The notes: generated from the sequence alone by a model not told the origin. DNA of 64,000 nucleotides from Lysobacter_L cavernae (GCF_042648505.1 NZ_JBHRXK010000003.1:465735-529734), one strand, 5' to 3'. Shown: positions 15,953 to 25,044, counted from the first letter of the stretch. Made by a program: numbers and translations.

Positions 15953-17973
15953 CGGCGTTCTCCTTGGTACGAATCCTGGGCGGACCCCCGCGGCGGTGCA
16001 TGCGGACGGTTCGATGACGGGCGGTGCGCGCGCAGCGCCTTGACCAGCGCGTGGGCGGCGCGTCCCCCGGGTTGGGCTCCAGCGTACCGCCAATCGCTGA
16101 AACGTTGGCTGAGTTTGTGCAGGGCGTCGGCGAGGTCGGGACGGGTCTGGCCGACGCGGCTGGCCCAGGCGCCGGCGGGCTCGTGCGGCTCGCGTGCCAG
16201 ACCCAGGCGGCGGTAGCGCCGGCCCAGCGCATGCCAGGCCCGCAGCACCGGGTCGCGCTCGCGTTCGTTGCGGCTGCTGAGCCAGACCATCCACAGCAAG
16301 GCCAGCGCCGCGATCGTGGCGAACAGGGCCGACAGGGCGGCGCCGTCGAGCCGGTCGATGCCGAGCGGGCGCAGCAGGCGCTGCTGGCGGTTGGCGTCGA
16401 AGCCGAGCACGAAGTCGTTCCAGCCGCGCCGCAGCCAGTCGCCGACGTCGACCAGCGAGCGCGCGCTGCCGAGGCCGCCGAGCAGGCCCTCGGCGCCGGG
16501 GGCACGGTCGGCGAGGGTGTCGTAGATGCGCTCCGGCGCGACCGCCGCGGTCGGGTCGACCCGGGTCCAGCCGCGGCCGCGCAGCCAGACCTCGGCCCAG
16601 GCGTGGGCATCGGAGCGGCGCACCAGCCAATAGCCGCCGATCGGGTTGCGGTAGCCGCCGGTGTAACCGGTGACCACGCGGGCGGGGATGCCGGCGCCGC
16701 GCATCAGCACCACGAACGCAGAGCTGAAGTGTTCGCAGAAACCGGCCTGCTGGTCGAACAGGAACTCGTCGACCGAGTGGCGGCCGAGCAGCGGCGTTTC
16801 CAGGGTGTAGGCGAAATCGCGACGGACCCAGTCCAGCGCGCGCGTGACGATGGCGGCGTCGCCCAACGGCCCAGCGTCGTGGCGCCATTGCCGCGCCAGC
16901 GCCAGCGTGCGCGGGTTGTAGCCGGGCGGCAGTTGCAGTGCGTACTCGCGCAGCTCGCGGGGCAGGCGAGGCTGGTAACGCAGCGGTGGCGACGACTGCA
17001 TGCGCCAGCGTGTTATCGCGCTCAGCACGCGTGTCGCCTGCAGGTTGTGGTCGGGACCGAGCTGGCTCTCGGCCGGAGCCGCCAGGAGCAGGTCGAGCGC
17101 GACCAGCTGGTGGCGGTCGCTGGGCTCCAGCTCGATCTCGTAGTCCCAGCGCGCCGCGCCGGGCTCGACGGCCGCGGCCGGGAAGCCGGGCTGCCAGCGC
17201 GGCTGGGTCCAGGTGTGGCCGTCGAAGTCCCACATCACCGGGCCGCGCCAGTACAACTGTTCGGGGCGCGGCGTGGCACCGTAGAAACGCGCGCGCAGGG
17301 CCGGGCGGTCGTCGCCGAGCAGGTCGATCCAGTCACCCGGGCTCATGCGGTCCGACAGCCCGGTGCGGGCCAGTGTGCGTTCCGGGATGCCCCACAACGG
17401 CGTACCCAGGCGCGGGAACAACCAGAACGCGGTCAGCGTCAGTGGCAGGCCGATCGCCAGCAGCCGGCCGATGCCGACGAAGCGCTGGCGCAGCGACGGT
17501 GCCCGCGCGACGTCGCCGGATTCGAGCTCGGCCAGGCGCTGCAGCGCCGCCAGCGCCAGCAACGCGGCGGCCAGGCCGAGTGTCAGCGACAGCGGCCCCT
17601 GGTCGAGCAGGAAGGTCGCGAACGGCGCGAACAGGGCGAAGCCGAGCAGACTGCGTGCGTCGCGCAGGCCGAAGGTCTCGGCCGGCTTGATCGCGATCAT
17701 CGCCGCGAGCAGCGCGCAGCCGGTGTCGCGGCCGACCGAGAACTTGCTCAGGGCCAGCACCACGCCGACCAGCGCCAGCGCCAGTAGCAGGCGCAGCAGG
17801 CCGGGTAGCGGCTGCCGCCATGACAGTCCGGCCACGGCCAGCGCGCTCAGGCCGATCGTCAACGCCAGCGCTGTGGGCAGTTGCAGCAGCAACGGCAACA
17901 GGCAGGCGGCGCCGGCGAGCAGGGCCCAGCGCCGGCTCAACGGATCGAGCCGCAGGGGCGCGTGCTCAGCCAT
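15949..17973 (-). CDS. tgpA: TgpA-type membrane transglutaminase-like protein (DUF3488/DUF4129)
   Basis: A 674-residue inner-membrane protein of the TgpA family. Residues about 15-190 hold several hydrophobic segments. A periplasmic transglutaminase-like domain follows with the catalytic triad Cys413 (QQAGFCEHFSSAF), His457 (SDAHAWAEVW) and Asp473 (WTRVDPTAAV). A further membrane segment (about 555-575) and a cytoplasmic tail end the protein. In Pseudomonas aeruginosa TgpA is essential and has transglutaminase activity; the physiological substrate is unclear. It overlaps the DUF58 gene by 8 bp and slp by 4 bp, so the four-gene unit is translationally coupled. Confidence 0.92.
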   Translation of the reverse strand: MAEHAPLRLDPLSRRWALLAGAACLLPLLLQLPTALALTIGLSALAVAGLSWRQPLPGLLRLLLALALVGVVLALSKFSVGRDTGCALLAAMIAIKPAETFGLRDARSLLGFALFAPFATFLLDQGPLSLTLGLAAALLALAALQRLAELESGDVARAPSLRQRFVGIGRLLAIGLPLTLTAFWLFPRLGTPLWGIPERTLARTGLSDRMSPGDWIDLLGDDRPALRARFYGATPRPEQLYWRGPVMWDFDGHTWTQPRWQPGFPAAAVEPGAARWDYEIELEPSDRHQLVALDLLLAAPAESQLGPDHNLQATRVLSAITRWRMQSSPPLRYQPRLPRELREYALQLPPGYNPRTLALARQWRHDAGPLGDAAIVTRALDWVRRDFAYTLETPLLGRHSVDEFLFDQQAGFCEHFSSAFVVLMRGAGIPARVVTGYTGGYRNPIGGYWLVRRSDAHAWAEVWLRGRGWTRVDPTAAVAPERIYDTLADRAPGAEGLLGGLGSARSLVDVGDWLRRGWNDFVLGFDANRQQRLLRPLGIDRLDGAALSALFATIAALALLWMVWLSSRNERERDPVLRAWHALGRRYRRLGLAREPHEPAGAWASRVGQTRPDLADALHKLSQRFSDWRYAGAQPGGRAAHALVKALRAHRPSSNRPHAPPRGSAQDSYQGERR

Positions 17974-18946
17974 GCGGCATCAGCGCCAATGCGCGCAGGC
18001 AGGCATGGCGGTGCTGCGGCCCGCAGCCGGGGCCGAGCGTGGCTTGGCCGGGCAGGCGCAGCTGATAACGGCGGCCGTCGCGCTCGGCCTCGTCGACCCA
18101 GCGTGCCAACCGGGCGATGCGTGCCTCGACGGCGAGGCCGGTCAGCGTGCGCCAGTCGAGCACGACCTCGGCGCCGAGTGGCTGTTCGTACTCGCGCACC
18201 AGCAGCGTGTCGCGCCGTGCCGAGGGCTTCCAGGCGATCGCGCGCCGCGCGTCGCCGGGGCGATAGGCGCGCAGGTGGTGGACGTCGTCGCCGCGCGGGT
18301 GCAGCCGCGCCTGCACGCGATCACCGTGACCGGTCGGCAGCGGCGGACCGTGCGCTTCCGGTGCCGGATAGACCAGCAGCGGCGTCTCCGGCCACACGTA
18401 GGCCCAGGCCCGCGCCAGGCCCAGCGGGCGCGTCGTTGACAGGCGCAACCGTGGCAGGTCGAACCAGCCGCGTCGCTGCGTCGCAAGCAGCAACTGCGCC
18501 TCGCCGGCACCGGCGACCAGATTGAGCACGGACGGGTCGGCATCGAGGCGGCCGTCGTCGTCGAGGCGCAGGCCGCGACGCGCGCGACCGGCCGCGGCGC
18601 GTGCATGCACGCGCACGGCCAGCGGCGCACCGGCGGCGACCGGCTCGGCGTCGACGGCGATCACGCCCAAGCCGGACAGCTGCATCTGCGCCGCGATCAG
18701 GCTGGCAAGCCCGGCGCCGCCCAGCAGCAGGCCGAGCAGCAGCGCCGGGTTGTTGTTGTAGTTCAAGGCGCCGACCAGCATGGTCAGCAGCAGCGCGCCG
18801 TAGAACAGGCCGAAGCCGGTCGGCAGCACGTAGATGCGGCGGCGATGGAACACGACCGGCAGCGCTTCCGGTTCGCGCGGCCGCGTCCACACCATCGCAA
18901 ACGCATGGATGCGCGCGCGCAGGCGCGCCGCCGGTGATGCCTCCAT
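17966..18946 (-). CDS. DUF58 domain-containing protein
   Basis: A 326-residue protein with two hydrophobic segments near residues 45-90 (GFGLFYGALLLTMLVGALNY, LLLGLLLGGAGLASLIAA) and a cytoplasmic or periplasmic DUF58 region with the signature GDDVHHLRAYRPGDARRAIAWK and LLVREYEQPL. DUF58 proteins are almost always encoded between a MoxR ATPase and a transglutaminase or VWA protein, as here. The ATG at 18946 lies 7 bp after the moxR stop; its 3' end overlaps tgpA by 8 bp. The biochemical role is not established. Confidence 0.92.
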   Translation of the reverse strand: MEASPAARLRARIHAFAMVWTRPREPEALPVVFHRRRIYVLPTGFGLFYGALLLTMLVGALNYNNNPALLLGLLLGGAGLASLIAAQMQLSGLGVIAVDAEPVAAGAPLAVRVHARAAAGRARRGLRLDDDGRLDADPSVLNLVAGAGEAQLLLATQRRGWFDLPRLRLSTTRPLGLARAWAYVWPETPLLVYPAPEAHGPPLPTGHGDRVQARLHPRGDDVHHLRAYRPGDARRAIAWKPSARRDTLLVREYEQPLGAEVVLDWRTLTGLAVEARIARLARWVDEAERDGRRYQLRLPGQATLGPGCGPQHRHACLRALALMPHG

Positions 18947-18953
18947 GGCGCGC

Positions 18954-19907
18954 TCAGTCCACCGGCACCGCGTGCAGGATCGCCTTGGCCAGCGCCGCGT
19001 CCTTGCTGGCATCGACCTCGGCGACAAGACGATGTGCCGCCACCGCCGGGAACAAGGCCTGCACGTCCTCCGGCAGCACATGGTTGCGGCCGAGCAACAG
19101 CGCATACGCGCGTGCGGCGCGCAGCAGCGCCAGGCCGGCGCGCGGCGACAGGCCAACGCGCACGCCGGGGTGGCGGCGGCTGCGCGCGAGCAGCGCCTGC
19201 ACGTAGCCGATCAGCGCCTCGCTGGCATGCACCGCGGTCACCGCGCGACGCGCGGCCAGCACGTCCTCGCTGCCGAGCAGCGGCAGCGTCTGCGCGATCA
19301 GGTCGCGGCGGTCGGCGCCAGCGAGCAGGTCGCGCTCGGCGGCTTCTCCCGGATAACCCAGCGCCAGCCGCAGCAGGAAGCGGTCGAGCTGCGAATCCGG
19401 CAGCGGGTAGGTGCCGGCCAGGTCGACCGGGTTCTGCGTCGCAATCACGAAGAACGGATCGGGCAACGGGTGGCTGGTGCCGTCAACGGTGACCTGGTGC
19501 TCGGCCATCGCTTCGAGCAGCGCGCTCTGCGTGCGCGGCGGTGCACGGTTGATCTCGTCGGCGAGCAATACCTGGGTGAACACCGGGCCGGGGTGGAACT
19601 GGAAGTTGCGCGACTGTGGGTCGAACACCGACACGCCGACGACATCGGCCGGCAACAGGTCGGAGGTGAACTGCACGCGCTGGAACTCGAGCCCGAGCGT
19701 GGCCGCCAGTGCGTGCGCCAGCGTGGTCTTGCCAAGACCGGGCAGGTCTTCGATCAGCAGATGGCCGTCGGAGAGCAGCGCGACGAAGGCCAGACGCACT
19801 TCGTGCGGCTTGCCGAGCACCAGCGCATTGACCTGGGCCTGGGCGCGGTCGAGGGTGGCGCGCAGACCATCGGTTAGCATGGGCGCTGTCGAAAGGGATG
19901 CCGCCAT
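18954..19907 (-). CDS. MoxR-family AAA+ ATPase
   Basis: A 317-residue AAA+ ATPase thought to act as a chaperone in assembling or activating the membrane partners encoded downstream. Walker A is DLPGLGKTT (about 54-62), Walker B is VLLADEINRAPPRTQSALLE, sensor 1 is FFVIATQNPVDLAGTYPLPD, and LPEDVQALFPAVAAHRL lies in the lid. The ATG at 19907 has a good ribosome-binding site (GGAGAAG); an internal ATG at 19880 is a weaker choice. It is the first gene of the moxR, DUF58, tgpA, slp unit. Confidence 0.95.
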   Translation of the reverse strand: MAASLSTAPMLTDGLRATLDRAQAQVNALVLGKPHEVRLAFVALLSDGHLLIEDLPGLGKTTLAHALAATLGLEFQRVQFTSDLLPADVVGVSVFDPQSRNFQFHPGPVFTQVLLADEINRAPPRTQSALLEAMAEHQVTVDGTSHPLPDPFFVIATQNPVDLAGTYPLPDSQLDRFLLRLALGYPGEAAERDLLAGADRRDLIAQTLPLLGSEDVLAARRAVTAVHASEALIGYVQALLARSRRHPGVRVGLSPRAGLALLRAARAYALLLGRNHVLPEDVQALFPAVAAHRLVAEVDASKDAALAKAILHAVPVD

Positions 19908-20073
19908 CGTGCGTCTTCTCCTCAGTTGCGATCACAACACTGGCCGGCCCGGCCATTGCCGTGCAGGTCCGGTCTGGTCTGGTTCCCTTGTCCGGCGCGG
20001 CTGCGTCGTGGTGCGACGCAGTGGTTGGTGTCGCACCGACTCCCATCAGCAAGTGTAGCGAGGTCACCAACGA

Positions 20074-21927
20074 ATGCACGATGAGGTGCAGGCACGGCGC
20101 GGTTTCTGGGTGCTCTGGGTCGCCGTTGCGCTGGTCAAGCTGGTGGTCGCCGCGCGCTTGCCGCTGTTCGTCGACGAGGCGTTTTACTGGCAGGAAGGCC
20201 AACACCTGGCCGCGGCGTATTCCGACCTGCCCGGTCTGACCGCGTGGTTGACCCGCGTCGGCGTCGTGCTCGGTGGCGGCCACGCCTTCGCCCTGCGGTT
20301 GCCGTTCCTGCTGATCGCGGCATTGCTGCCGTGGCTGGTGGTGCACATCACCGCGCGAGAGTTCGGTGCGCGCGACGGTTGGCAGGCCGGCTGTTTCGCG
20401 CTGCTGCTGCCGCTGGCCGGCACGCTCGGTCTGATGGCCCTGCCCGACGCGGCGATGGCGCTGGCGACGCTGTTGTGCCTGGATGCCGGCGCGCGCCTGC
20501 TGCGCCAGGTCAGCCCGGGCGCGGCGCTGGAGCTGGCGCTCGGCCTGACGATCGGCGCACTGAGTCATTACCGTTTCATTGCCGTGATCGCTGTCGGTTT
20601 CATCGCCTTGCTGCTGCTGGCCGACGGACGCCGCGCGCTGCGCGATGTGCGCGTGCTGATCGCGATCGCGTTTGGCGCTTCGGCGTGGGTGCCGCTGGTG
20701 GCCTGGAACCTGGACAACGCCGATGCCGGGCTGCGCTTTCAGCTGGTCGAGCGCCACCCGTGGGCATTCCATGCCGACGGCCTGTGGTTCATCGCGATCC
20801 AGGCGTTGCTGGTGACGCCGCTGTTGTTCACCGCATTGGCGGTGGCGGCGTGGCGCGGCCAGCGCAGCGCGTTGCCGGTTTCGCGTTATTTCGCCCTGCT
20901 CGGCGGGCTGGTGGTGTTGGGGTTCTTCGCCCTGGGCTTCTTTGCCGACACCGAGCGGGTGAGCTTCCATTGGCCGTTGCCGGGCTACCTCGCGCTGTTG
21001 CCGTTGTTGCCGATGACGCTGGCGCGCTGGCCGCGTTGGTTGCGCGTGGCGACCTGGTCGCTGGCCGGGCTCGGACTGGTGGCGACGCTGGGCTATTACG
21101 TGACGGTGTCGCAGCCGCACTTGCGTGCTCGCAGCGCCGCCGAGAAGTGGTACCCGGCCAACTTCGCCGGCTGGGACGAGCTCGCCGAGGCGGTGCGCGC
21201 CCAGCGTGCGGCGATGCCGGATGGCACGCGCGTGGTGGCGGACAACTTCAAGGTCGCCGCGGAGCTCGGCTTCGCCCTCGGCGATCCACGCATCGCCGTG
21301 CTCGATCACCCGCTCAACCACAAGCACGGACGCGCACCGCAGTTGGCGCTGTGGGGGCTGCAGACACCGGGCCGCGAGGCCTGGGGTGACACGCCGGTGC
21401 TGCTCGTCGTCGGCGTCAGCGAGGTGCCGTACAAGCACCTGCTCAGTCGCTACCACGGCCTGTGCGCGATGGTCGGGCCGCTGCCACCGCCGCGCGTGCT
21501 CAATGTCGACCACGGCCGCCAGCGTTTCCTGTTGTTCGCTTTGGACGGCGAGCGCCGTGCAGGCGAATGCACGACGCCGGCGATGGTCTGGATCGACGCG
21601 CCGGTGGCCCGGGCGGCAGTCGGCCGCCGCTTCGAGGTGCACGGCTGGGCGTTCAAGGACGGGGTCGGACTGGCGGGCGTCGAGGTGACGCTCGATGGGC
21701 GGGTCGTCGCCCAGGCCGAATACGGTCGCCCGTTCGCCGGCCTGCAGCAGGCCTGGCCCGGGTCTAACGATCCACAGCATCCGCAGGTCGGTTTCAGCGC
21801 GCAGGTCGATCTGCATGGCCGCGACGAACTCGCGCCCGGGCGGCACTGGCTGGGCCTGCACCTGCACGGCCGTGATGGCAGCATCGAGATCTGGCCGGAG
21901 CAGCCGCTTGAGCTGCGCCCGGATTAG
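20074..21927 (+). CDS. ArnT-like family 39 glycosyltransferase with extra C-terminal domain
   Basis: A 617-residue integral membrane glycosyltransferase. The first periplasmic loop has the catalytic acidic pair of GT39/GT-C enzymes (LFVDEAFYW, Asp34-Glu35), and about 10-12 hydrophobic helices run to residue 350. These enzymes move sugars from polyprenyl-phosphate donors to lipid A, glycans or proteins on the outer face of the inner membrane. The last 115 residues (from about FEVHGWAFKDG to EQPLELRPD) form a soluble beta-rich domain resembling an Ig-like or carbohydrate-binding module. The acceptor is unknown. It stands alone between moxR (divergent) and yceF (convergent). Confidence 0.82.
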   Translation: MHDEVQARRGFWVLWVAVALVKLVVAARLPLFVDEAFYWQEGQHLAAAYSDLPGLTAWLTRVGVVLGGGHAFALRLPFLLIAALLPWLVVHITAREFGARDGWQAGCFALLLPLAGTLGLMALPDAAMALATLLCLDAGARLLRQVSPGAALELALGLTIGALSHYRFIAVIAVGFIALLLLADGRRALRDVRVLIAIAFGASAWVPLVAWNLDNADAGLRFQLVERHPWAFHADGLWFIAIQALLVTPLLFTALAVAAWRGQRSALPVSRYFALLGGLVVLGFFALGFFADTERVSFHWPLPGYLALLPLLPMTLARWPRWLRVATWSLAGLGLVATLGYYVTVSQPHLRARSAAEKWYPANFAGWDELAEAVRAQRAAMPDGTRVVADNFKVAAELGFALGDPRIAVLDHPLNHKHGRAPQLALWGLQTPGREAWGDTPVLLVVGVSEVPYKHLLSRYHGLCAMVGPLPPPRVLNVDHGRQRFLLFALDGERRAGECTTPAMVWIDAPVARAAVGRRFEVHGWAFKDGVGLAGVEVTLDGRVVAQAEYGRPFAGLQQAWPGSNDPQHPQVGFSAQVDLHGRDELAPGRHWLGLHLHGRDGSIEIWPEQPLELRPD

Positions 21928-21948
21928 CTGCCGGGCCGGTTTGCACCA

Positions 21949-22524
21949 CTAAGGCAGGGCGAAGCCGGCCTGGCGCAGCAGGCGCGCGGTCGCAATCAGC
22001 GGCAGGCCGATCAGCGCGGTCGGGTCGCGCGTCTCGATCGCCTCGAACAGGCCGATGCCCAGGCCTTCGGACTTGAAGCTGCCGGCACAGTCGTAGGGCT
22101 GCTCGGCATCGACGTAGCGGGCGATCTCGTCGGGTGCCAACACCCGGAAATGCACCGTGGTGCAGTCCAGCGCCTGCAGCGGCGGCTGGCCGTCGCGCAG
22201 CAGGCACAGTCCAGTGTGGAATCGAACCGCCTGGCCCGACATCGCCGTCAACTGCGTGATCGCGGCGTCGCGGTGACCGGGCTTGCCGAGCGCCTGGCCA
22301 GCGAACTCGGCGACCTGGTCGGAGCCGATCACCCAGGCCCGCGGGTGCGCGGGCGCGATCGCCGCGGCTTTGGCGAAGGCCAGCCGCTGCGCCAGCGCCG
22401 ACGGCGCCTCGCCGGGATGGGGCGATTCGTCGGTATCGGGGCGGGCGGTGTCGAACGGCAGCCGCAGGCGGGCGAGCAGCTCGTGGCGGTAGCGCGAGGT
22501 CGAAGCGAGGATCAGGGACGGCAT
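21949..22524 (-). CDS. yceF: Maf-family nucleotide pyrophosphatase, YceF subfamily
   Basis: Hydrolyses non-canonical nucleotides; the YceF branch prefers 7-methyl-GTP. The 191-residue protein starts MPSLILASTSRYRHELLARL and shows DTDESPHPGE, VIGSDQVAEFAGQALGKPG, and CAGSFKSEGLGIGLFE followed by TALIGLPLIA, closely like E. coli YceF. The ATG at 22524 gives the canonical start. In E. coli yceF lies next to yceD-rpmF, and it is close to them here too, but on the opposite strand and separated by a small membrane-protein gene. Confidence 0.95.
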   Translation of the reverse strand: MPSLILASTSRYRHELLARLRLPFDTARPDTDESPHPGEAPSALAQRLAFAKAAAIAPAHPRAWVIGSDQVAEFAGQALGKPGHRDAAITQLTAMSGQAVRFHTGLCLLRDGQPPLQALDCTTVHFRVLAPDEIARYVDAEQPYDCAGSFKSEGLGIGLFEAIETRDPTALIGLPLIATARLLRQAGFALP

Positions 22525-22537
22525 CGAATTGTTCAGG

Positions 22538-22900
22538 TCAGCGGGGTGCGAGGCGGGCGCGGGCGATCTGGGCAAGCTGGTGCTCGATTTCGGCGCGTGC
22601 GGCGTCGATCGAGGCGCGCACCTGGCTCAGCTGCGCCAGGCTGGCCCCGCGGCCGTGGTCGCGCAGCCACAGCCGCTGCCGCAGCATCTCGCGCATGGCC
22701 TCGCCGACCGGGTCCTCGCCGCGCTCGCCGGCGACGGCCTCGATCTCGGCGCGGGCCGTGCGCAGGCGGGCTTCAAGAGCATCGGCGGCATCAAGCACCT
22801 CGCGCACCGCCCGCTCGTGGCGACCGCCGCCGCGACGGAAAAGGTAGGCCAGGGCCGCGGCCACGAGCACGGCGAGAAGCAGGGACAGGGTGGTGGTCAC
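22538..22900 (-). CDS. Small membrane-anchored coiled-coil protein
   Basis: A 120-residue protein of no recognised family. An N-terminal hydrophobic segment (LSLLLAVLVAAALAYLF) is followed by a basic patch (RRGGGRHERA) and a long charged helix (AADALEARLRTARAEIEAVA ... SIDAARAEIEHQLAQIARA). The GTG at 22900 directly precedes the membrane segment and was chosen over upstream ATGs that would add non-hydrophobic residues. It lies 13 bp upstream of yceF on the same strand and is divergent from yceD. The function is unknown. Confidence 0.7.
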   Translation of the reverse strand: MTTTLSLLLAVLVAAALAYLFRRGGGRHERAVREVLDAADALEARLRTARAEIEAVAGERGEDPVGEAMREMLRQRLWLRDHGRGASLAQLSQVRASIDAARAEIEHQLAQIARARLAPR

Positions 22901-23007
22901 GGCGTGGCTGGCTGAACGGGAGCGGAGCCCGCAGTCTGACCCGATGCCGTGCATTCCGGCAAATCGGCGCCGCCAGCTATGCACACAAGCACTTACTGGA
23001 ACGACTT

Positions 23008-23043
23008 GCAGGGACGCCTGCAGGAACGCCTGCAGGAACAGAC
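23008..23043 (+). repeat. Three 12-bp tandem repeats upstream of yceD
   Basis: GCAGGGACGCCT, GCAGGAACGCCT and GCAGGAACAGAC lie in tandem in the 190-bp gap between the small membrane-protein gene and yceD. The first two differ at one position; the third is degenerate. They may influence the shared divergent promoter region. Confidence 0.55.
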
Positions 23044-23090
23044 GCTTAGGTTTGACAGTGGCTGGCCGTGTCTCTAAAATTCCGCGGCTT

Positions 23091-23600
23091 ATGTCAGCGA
23101 ACCTGCCCGAGATGTTGGATGCTTGGCGCATGGTGGCGGCACGGCGCGGCGTGGAAGGCCGCGTGCCGCTGTCATCGTTGACACGGTTGCAGGACAGTCT
23201 GGTCGACACGGAAGGTGAGGTGCGCTTCGCGCTCGATTTCGATCGCGACGCGCTGAAAGTGCCTTATGTCGAGCTGCGTATCGATGCCGAGCTGCCGCTG
23301 ACCTGTCAGCGCAGCCTGGAACGGTTCCTGCTGCCGGTGCAGATCGTGCAGCGGCTCGGCCTGATCCGCGACGAAGCGGAAGAGGCTGCGCTGCCGCCGG
23401 GTTACGAGCCGCTGCTGATGCCGGAAAACGGCATGTTGCGGACGGTTGAGCTGGTCGAGGATGAATTGATCCTGGCCGTGCCGGTGGTGCCGATATCACC
23501 CGGCACCGAGACGGTGGAAGGCGACTGGCCGGCCGAAGAGGCCGAGTCCGAGCGACCGAATCCGTTCGCGGCGTTGTCGGCATTGAAGAAATCGAACTAG
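23091..23600 (+). CDS. yceD: YceD (DUF177) family protein
   Basis: A 169-residue protein of the YceD/DUF177 family, conserved immediately upstream of rpmF and implicated in 23S rRNA/L32 metabolism in plants and some bacteria. Visible features are DLPLTCQRSLERFLLPVQ-like motif (here LPLTCQRSLERFLLPV), LEDELILAVPVVP-type segment (VEDELILAVPVVPISPG) and the C-terminal NPFAALSALK. The ATG at 23091 is the first codon that gives the family N-terminus. It is 44 bp before rpmF and is the first gene of the rpmF-fab block. Confidence 0.92.
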   Translation: MSANLPEMLDAWRMVAARRGVEGRVPLSSLTRLQDSLVDTEGEVRFALDFDRDALKVPYVELRIDAELPLTCQRSLERFLLPVQIVQRLGLIRDEAEEAALPPGYEPLLMPENGMLRTVELVEDELILAVPVVPISPGTETVEGDWPAEEAESERPNPFAALSALKKSN

Positions 23601-23644
23601 CTACATCGCGTTTCAGTTATCACAGTTTTTCTTGGAGCAAGACC

Positions 23645-23839
23645 ATGGCTGTCCAGAAGTCCCGCGTTTCCCCGTCCAAGCGCGGCATGCGCCGTTCGCA
23701 CGATGCGCTGTCCGCCAAGCAGCTGGCCACCGACCCGACCACGGGCGAGACCCACCTGCGCCACCACGTCACCGCCGACGGTTACTACCGTGGCAAGAAG
23801 GTGATCGACACCAAGTCCAAGGTCGCCGACGAAGAGTAA
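23645..23839 (+). CDS. rpmF: 50S ribosomal protein L32
   Basis: A 64-residue basic ribosomal protein starting MAVQKSRVSPSKRGMRRSHD, with the family block HLRHHVTADGYYRGKKVI. The zinc-binding cysteines of some L32 forms are absent, so this is the C-minus type. A ribosome-binding site TTGGAG lies 8 bp before the ATG. It is followed by 224 bp of non-coding DNA before fabH; in E. coli plsX fills this place. Confidence 0.98.
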   Translation: MAVQKSRVSPSKRGMRRSHDALSAKQLATDPTTGETHLRHHVTADGYYRGKKVIDTKSKVADEE

Positions 23840-24063
23840 TCTTCGGTCACCCGCCGCGCCGCGCGTCCGCTCAAACGGCGCGTGCGAGGCCGTCGCCGAT
23901 CCTGCTCATTGCTGGTTGTCCCGATCCAGGTGCACCAGGCCGGTCCGATACGGGCTGGTCCAGTGCCAGGTCGATCCAGGGCGAGGACTTTCGGCCGGTC
24001 GCGGTGGGTCATGCCGCCAGCCCGGCTGGCGGACCCTGACTACGGCTGTGCAGCGGAGTGGTG

Positions 24064-25044
24064 ATGACTGAACAGATTTATGCCCGCATTGCGGGCACCG
24101 GCAGCTACCTGCCTCCCAAGGTGCTGACCAACGACGACCTGGCCAAGATCGTCGATACCAGCGACGAATGGATCGCTGCGCGTACCGGCATTCGCGAGCG
24201 CCACGTCGTCGTCGACGGCGAGACCACCAGCGAACTTGCTTTCCACGCCGCGACCCGCGCCCTGGAAGCCGCCGGCGTCAGCGCCGACGAGATAGACCTG
24301 ATCGTGGTCGGCACCACCACGCCCGACCTGATCTTCCCTTCGACCGCCTGCCTGCTGCAGCATCGCCTGGGTGTCAGTGGCTGCCCGGCGTTCGACGTCA
24401 ACGCCGCCTGCTCGGGCTTCGTCTACGCGCTGACGGTGGCCGACAAGTTCGTCCGCTCGGGTGCCGCCAAGACGGTGCTGGTGGTCGGTGCGGAAACGCT
24501 GACCCGCATGCTCGACTGGAGCGACCGCTCGACCTGCGTGCTGTTCGGCGACGGTGCCGGCGCGGTCGTGCTCAAGGCCGACACCGAGACCGGCATCCTC
24601 AGCACCCACATGCACGCCGATGGCGCCAAGAAGGAGCTGCTGTGGAACCCGGTCGGCGTCTCGGTCGGCTTCAAGCCGGAAGAGCACAACGCCGGCGTCA
24701 AGGTGCTGATGACCGGCAACGAGGTGTTCAAGCACGCGGTCAAGGCGCTCGACTCGGTGGTCGAGGAAACGCTCGAGGCCAATGGCCTGGACCGCCACGA
24801 CATCGACTGGCTGATCCCGCACCAGGCCAACCTGCGCATCATCGAGGCCACGGCCAAGCGTCTGGACATGCCGATGGACCACGTCATCGTCACCGTCGAC
24901 AAGCACGGCAACACGTCGTCGGCCTCGGTGCCGCTGGCGCTGGACGAAGCGGTGCGCTCGGGCAAGGTGCAGCGTGGCCAATTGGTGCTGCTTGAGGCCT
25001 TTGGCGGTGGCTTCACCTGGGGCTCGGCGCTGCTGCGCTACTGA
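24064..25044 (+). CDS. fabH: Beta-ketoacyl-ACP synthase III
   Basis: Condenses acetyl-CoA with malonyl-ACP to start type II fatty-acid synthesis. The 326-residue thiolase-fold enzyme has the triad Cys116 (VNAACSGFVYAL), His253 (IPHQANLRI) and Asn283 (GNTSSASVPLAL), plus GVSVGFKPEEH in the CoA-binding region. The ATG at 24064 gives MTEQIYARIAGTGSYLP; two GTG codons directly upstream (24058, 24061) are in frame but less likely. It is the first fab gene here, 151 bp before fabD. Confidence 0.98.
   Translation: MTEQIYARIAGTGSYLPPKVLTNDDLAKIVDTSDEWIAARTGIRERHVVVDGETTSELAFHAATRALEAAGVSADEIDLIVVGTTTPDLIFPSTACLLQHRLGVSGCPAFDVNAACSGFVYALTVADKFVRSGAAKTVLVVGAETLTRMLDWSDRSTCVLFGDGAGAVVLKADTETGILSTHMHADGAKKELLWNPVGVSVGFKPEEHNAGVKVLMTGNEVFKHAVKALDSVVEETLEANGLDRHDIDWLIPHQANLRIIEATAKRLDMPMDHVIVTVDKHGNTSSASVPLALDEAVRSGKVQRGQLVLLEAFGGGFTWGSALLRY

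Noticed and set aside
16024..17787. Long plus-strand open frame opposite tgpA
   Set aside because: It is a GC-rich antisense shadow with no recognisable domain; the minus-strand protein has a complete catalytic triad.
19483..21867. Minus-strand open frame of about 790 codons opposite the GT39 gene
   Set aside because: Low-complexity Gln/Arg/His-rich shadow; the GT39 protein on the other strand has coherent membrane helices and the DE motif.
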